NCBI GenBank assembly: GCA_029260335.1
Contig: JAJDDL010000095.1
Span: forward strand, 1 to 7,915
Source: Phycisphaerales bacterium
GTDB lineage: Bacteria; Planctomycetota; Phycisphaerae; Phycisphaerales; UBA1924
Length of the DNA stretch: 7,915 bases
Reading direction: 5' to 3'
Shown: one piece after another, positions 5,558-7,915 of the stretch
How the letters are laid out: the number at the start of each line of letters is the position of its first letter
Numbering within the stretch: position 1 is the stretch's first letter
The notes under the pieces: generated by a model
The model's database searches: none
Told to the model about the DNA's origin: nothing
The model's input: the letters and a program-made list of their open reading frames with translations, nothing else
Program-made: the position numbers and the translations under genes

Positions 5558-5983
5558 TTAGCGACCCGGCCCCGCCTCGCCCACTCCGACACGGGCCGGT
5601 CGCAGCATCAGTTTGCCCGATACCGCCTGGGCCCCCTCAGACTCTCCCGGCTTGAGCACCACTCCCAAGCCCTGCAGTTGAGCCCGATCCGGCTCGAACG
5701 ACTTGAGGTTCACCTCGATCCGCAGCACCTGGCCCGGGCGGACCATATTGCTATATCGAACGCCCCGGGCTTCCCCGAGGACCCACTCGCCACATTGTTC
5801 GTCTCGCTTTCGAAGCAAAAGGGCAGAGGCCTGGACCATCGCCTCGAGCATCAGGACTCCAGGCATGACCGGAAAGCCCTCGAAGTGATCCTGCAGGTAC
5901 TCCTCGCCCGAACTGAGTGCTCGAACGCACACCAGCCGATCCTCGCTCTGTTCCAGCACCTGATCCACCAAAGAGAATCGCAC
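5558..5983 (-). CDS. fabZ: FabZ-type 3-hydroxyacyl-ACP dehydratase
   Basis: A hotdog-fold dehydratase of 141 aa, the normal FabZ size (about 150), expected to convert 3-hydroxyacyl-ACP to trans-2-enoyl-ACP. The catalytic pair is present with the canonical spacing: His33 in DHFEGFPVMPG (32-42) and Glu47 in LMLEAMVQASALLL. The proline of the usual HFPG is Glu35. Strands typical of the fold follow (GVRYSNMVRPGQVLRIEV, 74-91). A GTG at 5992 would add three residues, but GGAGG at 5996-5992 lies 8 nt before GTG 5983, which is therefore preferred. It heads a minus-strand operon with the extended carrier and the second dehydratase, and diverges from recO. Without a neighbouring ketosynthase, whether it serves general synthesis or a special lipid cannot be said. 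Confidence 0.87.
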   Translation of the reverse strand: MRFSLVDQVLEQSEDRLVCVRALSSGEEYLQDHFEGFPVMPGVLMLEAMVQASALLLRKRDEQCGEWVLGEARGVRYSNMVRPGQVLRIEVNLKSFEPDRAQLQGLGVVLKPGESEGAQAVSGKLMLRPARVGVGEAGPGR

Positions 5984-6023
5984 GAGCCTCACCTCCGATC
6001 TCAGAGCATACGCTCACTCATCC
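5984..6023. promoter_or_regulatory. Divergent fabZ/recO promoter region
   Basis: Only 40 bp separate the two divergent genes, so at least one promoter must extend into coding sequence. On -, TATGCT at 6010-6005 (four of six to TATAAT) is the only -10-like box I see, with no good -35. On + no Shine-Dalgarno site precedes recO. The region is assigned by position, not by strong boxes. Confidence 0.35.
5989..5996 (-). promoter_or_regulatory. Strong Shine-Dalgarno site deciding the fabZ start
   Basis: GGAGGTGA is a full match to the usual 16S rRNA 3' end. The GGAGG core ends 8 nt before GTG 5983. It directly overlaps the alternative GTG at 5992, which it therefore cannot serve. Confidence 0.75.
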
Positions 6024-6752
6024 ATGGCCCGCCTCCAGAGCCTCGGCGTGTGTGTTCGCGAAGGCGAGTTTTCTGAAACGAGCCAAGTGGTCACGGTCTT
6101 TACCCGTGAGCACGGCATCGTCCGGGGTTTGGCCAAGGGCGCACGCAGGAATAGCGGCTCGTTCGACGGCGGCGTTGAACTGCTCAGTCGCGGTGAACTG
6201 CTCTGGGTCGCCAAACCCGCAGGGCAGCTCTCGACGTTGACAGCCTGGACAGTCCTTTCGACCTCGCCTGCCCTGCGCAACTCCTGGACACGTTGGGCAT
6301 GCGCGATGTACCTGGCTCAACTGATCGCGGCTCTGTTTCAAGAAGCCGATCCCCATCCACGCACATTCGACCGGGTGGTGCAGTTGCTCGAGCACCCCGG
6401 CCAGAAGCCCCTGGAGGATTTGCTTGAGACGCTTTGGCTCGCGCTCGATGACGCTGGCTTTCGAGTGGAACTGGACACGGACATCGTGTCGGGGGCGCAG
6501 TTGGGGACAGACAAGCCGATCTGGTTTCTCCCCGGGCGAGGCGGGTTTACGATCCAAGCGTCCGAGAACGCGTGGGGCGTTCGCGGCGGGACCTTGAACC
6601 GACTTCGTCAGATCGAGCCTGTTCGGGCCGCAGACGCGGATGCCACTCGCCGTGCGATTCGCCTGTTGCATGCGTACGCCCGTGAGATTCTCGGACGAGA
6701 ACTGTCGAGTTGGGATCAACTTTCAGGTCTGGTCCGTGAGGTGGGGACCTGA
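6024..6752 (+). CDS. recO: DNA repair protein RecO
   Basis: RecO helps load RecA onto SSB-coated single-stranded DNA with RecR (and RecF) and anneals strands in gap repair. The 242-aa product matches the family length. The N-terminal OB fold (about 1-80) has the RecO signature SETSQVVTVFTREHGIVRGLAKGARR from Ser17 on. A helical C-terminal domain (about 85-242) includes CAMYLAQLIAALF, the DLLETLWLALDDAGF helix and a closing helix near RLLHAYAREILGREL. Many RecO proteins carry a four-cysteine zinc site in the C-terminal half; here the equivalent stretch (about 150-180) has no cysteine, so a zinc-free form is inferred. ATG 6024 has no Shine-Dalgarno site. It diverges from fabZ and precedes the HDOD gene by 109 nt. 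Confidence 0.85.
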   Translation: MARLQSLGVCVREGEFSETSQVVTVFTREHGIVRGLAKGARRNSGSFDGGVELLSRGELLWVAKPAGQLSTLTAWTVLSTSPALRNSWTRWACAMYLAQLIAALFQEADPHPRTFDRVVQLLEHPGQKPLEDLLETLWLALDDAGFRVELDTDIVSGAQLGTDKPIWFLPGRGGFTIQASENAWGVRGGTLNRLRQIEPVRAADADATRRAIRLLHAYAREILGRELSSWDQLSGLVREVGT

Positions 6753-6861
6753 GTTTTGCGATTCAGATCTGTGGCCATAGGACACCAACATCAAGCTTGG
6801 CACCCACTAGGTCGATCTTTGCTTTTGCGGGAATCCTCCCCCCATTTACGTCTGATCGAAC

Positions 6862-7915
6862 ATGCCCATGAACAGCGACCTGCTCAACCAGATTCTGAAC
6901 TGCCCGGAGCTGCCGTCGCTGCCTGCCGTCGCCGCACGCATTATCGATCTGACCAGCGACGAGAATGTCTCGATCGATGAGCTCGCCTCGACGATCCAGA
7001 ATGACCAGGCGCTGGCCGCGAAGGTCCTCAAGACGGTCAACTCCAGCTATTATGGGCTGCGGGCGCCGTGTTCGACAGTGCCTCGCGCATTGGTCATGCT
7101 CGGCTTGCGTCCGGTGAAGGCGCTGGCGCTGAGCTTCTCGCTCGTCTCGGCGATCGAGTCCAAGGCAGATCCGGCGTTCGATTACCAGGGATACTGGCGG
7201 CGGGCGCTCTACACGGGCATCGCCGCCAAGGCCCTGCTGGAAGCAGCCGGCAAGGAAGAGGAGGCCGACGAGGCATTCCTCGGCGGGCTGCTCCAGGACA
7301 TCGGTGTGCTGGCGATGTACGCCGCCATCGGCTCGGACTATCTGGACCTGGTCGCAGAGAACGGCGTTGATCATGCAAGCCTGGGCCGGCGCGAGTTGGA
7401 GACTTATGAGCTCCAACACGCTGACATTGGCGCCATGCTCGCCGCACGGTGGAAGCTGCCCGAGCAGCTCGTCATGCCGGTGAAGTTTCACGAGCGGCCG
7501 ACCGCGGCGCCCGGCTCCACCTCTCAGATCGTCCGTGCCGTCGCGCTGGGCAACCTCATCCACGATTCGTTGACCTCCGAAAACGCTGCGCCGCCCATGC
7601 GACGCGCGTACGAGCGGGCGAAGCAGTGGTTTGGCATGAACGGCGATGACGTGGACAAAGTCACGCGTCTGACAGCCGAGGGCGCAAGCGAGCTGAGCCG
7701 ACTGTTCTCGATCGATACCGGCGAGAGCGTCAACGCCGACGAGGTGCTGAGCAAGGCCAGCGAAGAGCTGGAAAAACTGTCTGCAGAGAGCCCTTCGCTC
7801 GCCGCGTTCGCCGACCCCGGCTCGATCATGATCGAAACCGAGCAGATCGACGAGCAGACGGGCATCTTCAACGTCCAAGGCTTCCGATCGGTCGTGCGAA
7901 GCGCGGTCTTTGTCG
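6862..7915 (+). CDS. HDOD-domain signalling protein, probably with GGDEF domain (3' end outside window)
   Basis: The frame is open to the window end, giving 351 residues. Residues about 12-220 are an HDOD domain, a catalytically dead relative of HD phosphohydrolases that acts in signalling: ELPSLPAVAARIIDL near the start, LKTVNSSYYGL (62-72), GLLQDIGVL (142-150) and the late ELQHADIGAMLAARWKLPEQ. Gln145 replaces the His of the HD pair, so no phosphodiesterase activity is expected. After a charged helical linker (about 270-325), DEQTGIFNVQGF (330-341) resembles the DxLTGLxNRRxF opening of GGDEF diguanylate cyclases. The signature GGDEF itself would lie beyond the edge, so that domain is inference. 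The start may be ATG 6862 or ATG 6868; neither has a Shine-Dalgarno site. Confidence 0.88.
   Translation, partial: MPMNSDLLNQILNCPELPSLPAVAARIIDLTSDENVSIDELASTIQNDQALAAKVLKTVNSSYYGLRAPCSTVPRALVMLGLRPVKALALSFSLVSAIESKADPAFDYQGYWRRALYTGIAAKALLEAAGKEEEADEAFLGGLLQDIGVLAMYAAIGSDYLDLVAENGVDHASLGRRELETYELQHADIGAMLAARWKLPEQLVMPVKFHERPTAAPGSTSQIVRAVALGNLIHDSLTSENAAPPMRRAYERAKQWFGMNGDDVDKVTRLTAEGASELSRLFSIDTGESVNADEVLSKASEELEKLSAESPSLAAFADPGSIMIETEQIDEQTGIFNVQGFRSVVRSAVFV

Noticed and set aside
6795..6820. TTGGCAC followed by TTTGC, resembling a sigma-54 promoter before the HDOD gene
   Set aside because: The distance between the GG and GC elements is about 20 nt instead of 10, so the site does not fit the sigma-54 consensus.
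6763..7878. 371-aa minus-strand frame opposite the HDOD gene
   Set aside because: The plus strand encodes a clear HDOD domain. The antisense frame is long because of GC-rich codon bias and matches no known family.

Overview
The window is a 7.9 kb, GC-rich, densely coding piece of bacterial chromosome holding ten genes: nine complete and one cut by the right edge. No rRNA, tRNA, CRISPR array, transposase or phage gene was found. The gene content, the acyl carrier protein with a large internal insertion between two FabZ-type dehydratases, the high GC content and the mix of Shine-Dalgarno and non-Shine-Dalgarno starts suggest a planctomycete, perhaps Phycisphaerae. That assignment is inference from style, not from a marker gene.

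Layout, left to right. (1) pepP, a Xaa-Pro aminopeptidase on +. (2) A convergent junction (about 1373-1526) that folds into a long nested hairpin. (3) A minus-strand pair: a small, highly charged protein of unknown function (93 aa) and, upstream of it, fabI (enoyl-ACP reductase). (4) A 67-bp divergent spacer, then nadC and birA on + with a 4-nt GTGA overlap. (5) A second convergent junction filled by an element with perfect 24-bp inverted arms (4443-4595). (6) A minus-strand operon: FabZ-type dehydratase, extended acyl carrier protein, and a second, divergent FabZ-like hotdog protein coupled by an ATGA overlap. (7) A 40-bp divergent spacer, then recO on +. (8) A plus-strand HDOD-domain signalling protein that appears to run into a GGDEF domain at the window end.

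Functional theme. Fatty-acid synthesis is over-represented: FabI closes the elongation cycle, BirA biotinylates the acetyl-CoA carboxylase carrier that supplies malonyl-CoA, and the FabZ/ACP/FabZ-like operon handles the dehydration step on a non-standard carrier. NadC makes the nicotinate mononucleotide from which the NAD(H) used by FabI is derived. PepP, RecO and the HDOD protein are housekeeping or signalling genes without an evident link.

The ordinary genes are easy to recognise. The points worth a second look are the two inverted-repeat structures at the convergent junctions, the extended ACP with its two unlike dehydratases, and the altered active-site loop of the second dehydratase. I see no clear evidence of a wholly new defence or mobile system here.
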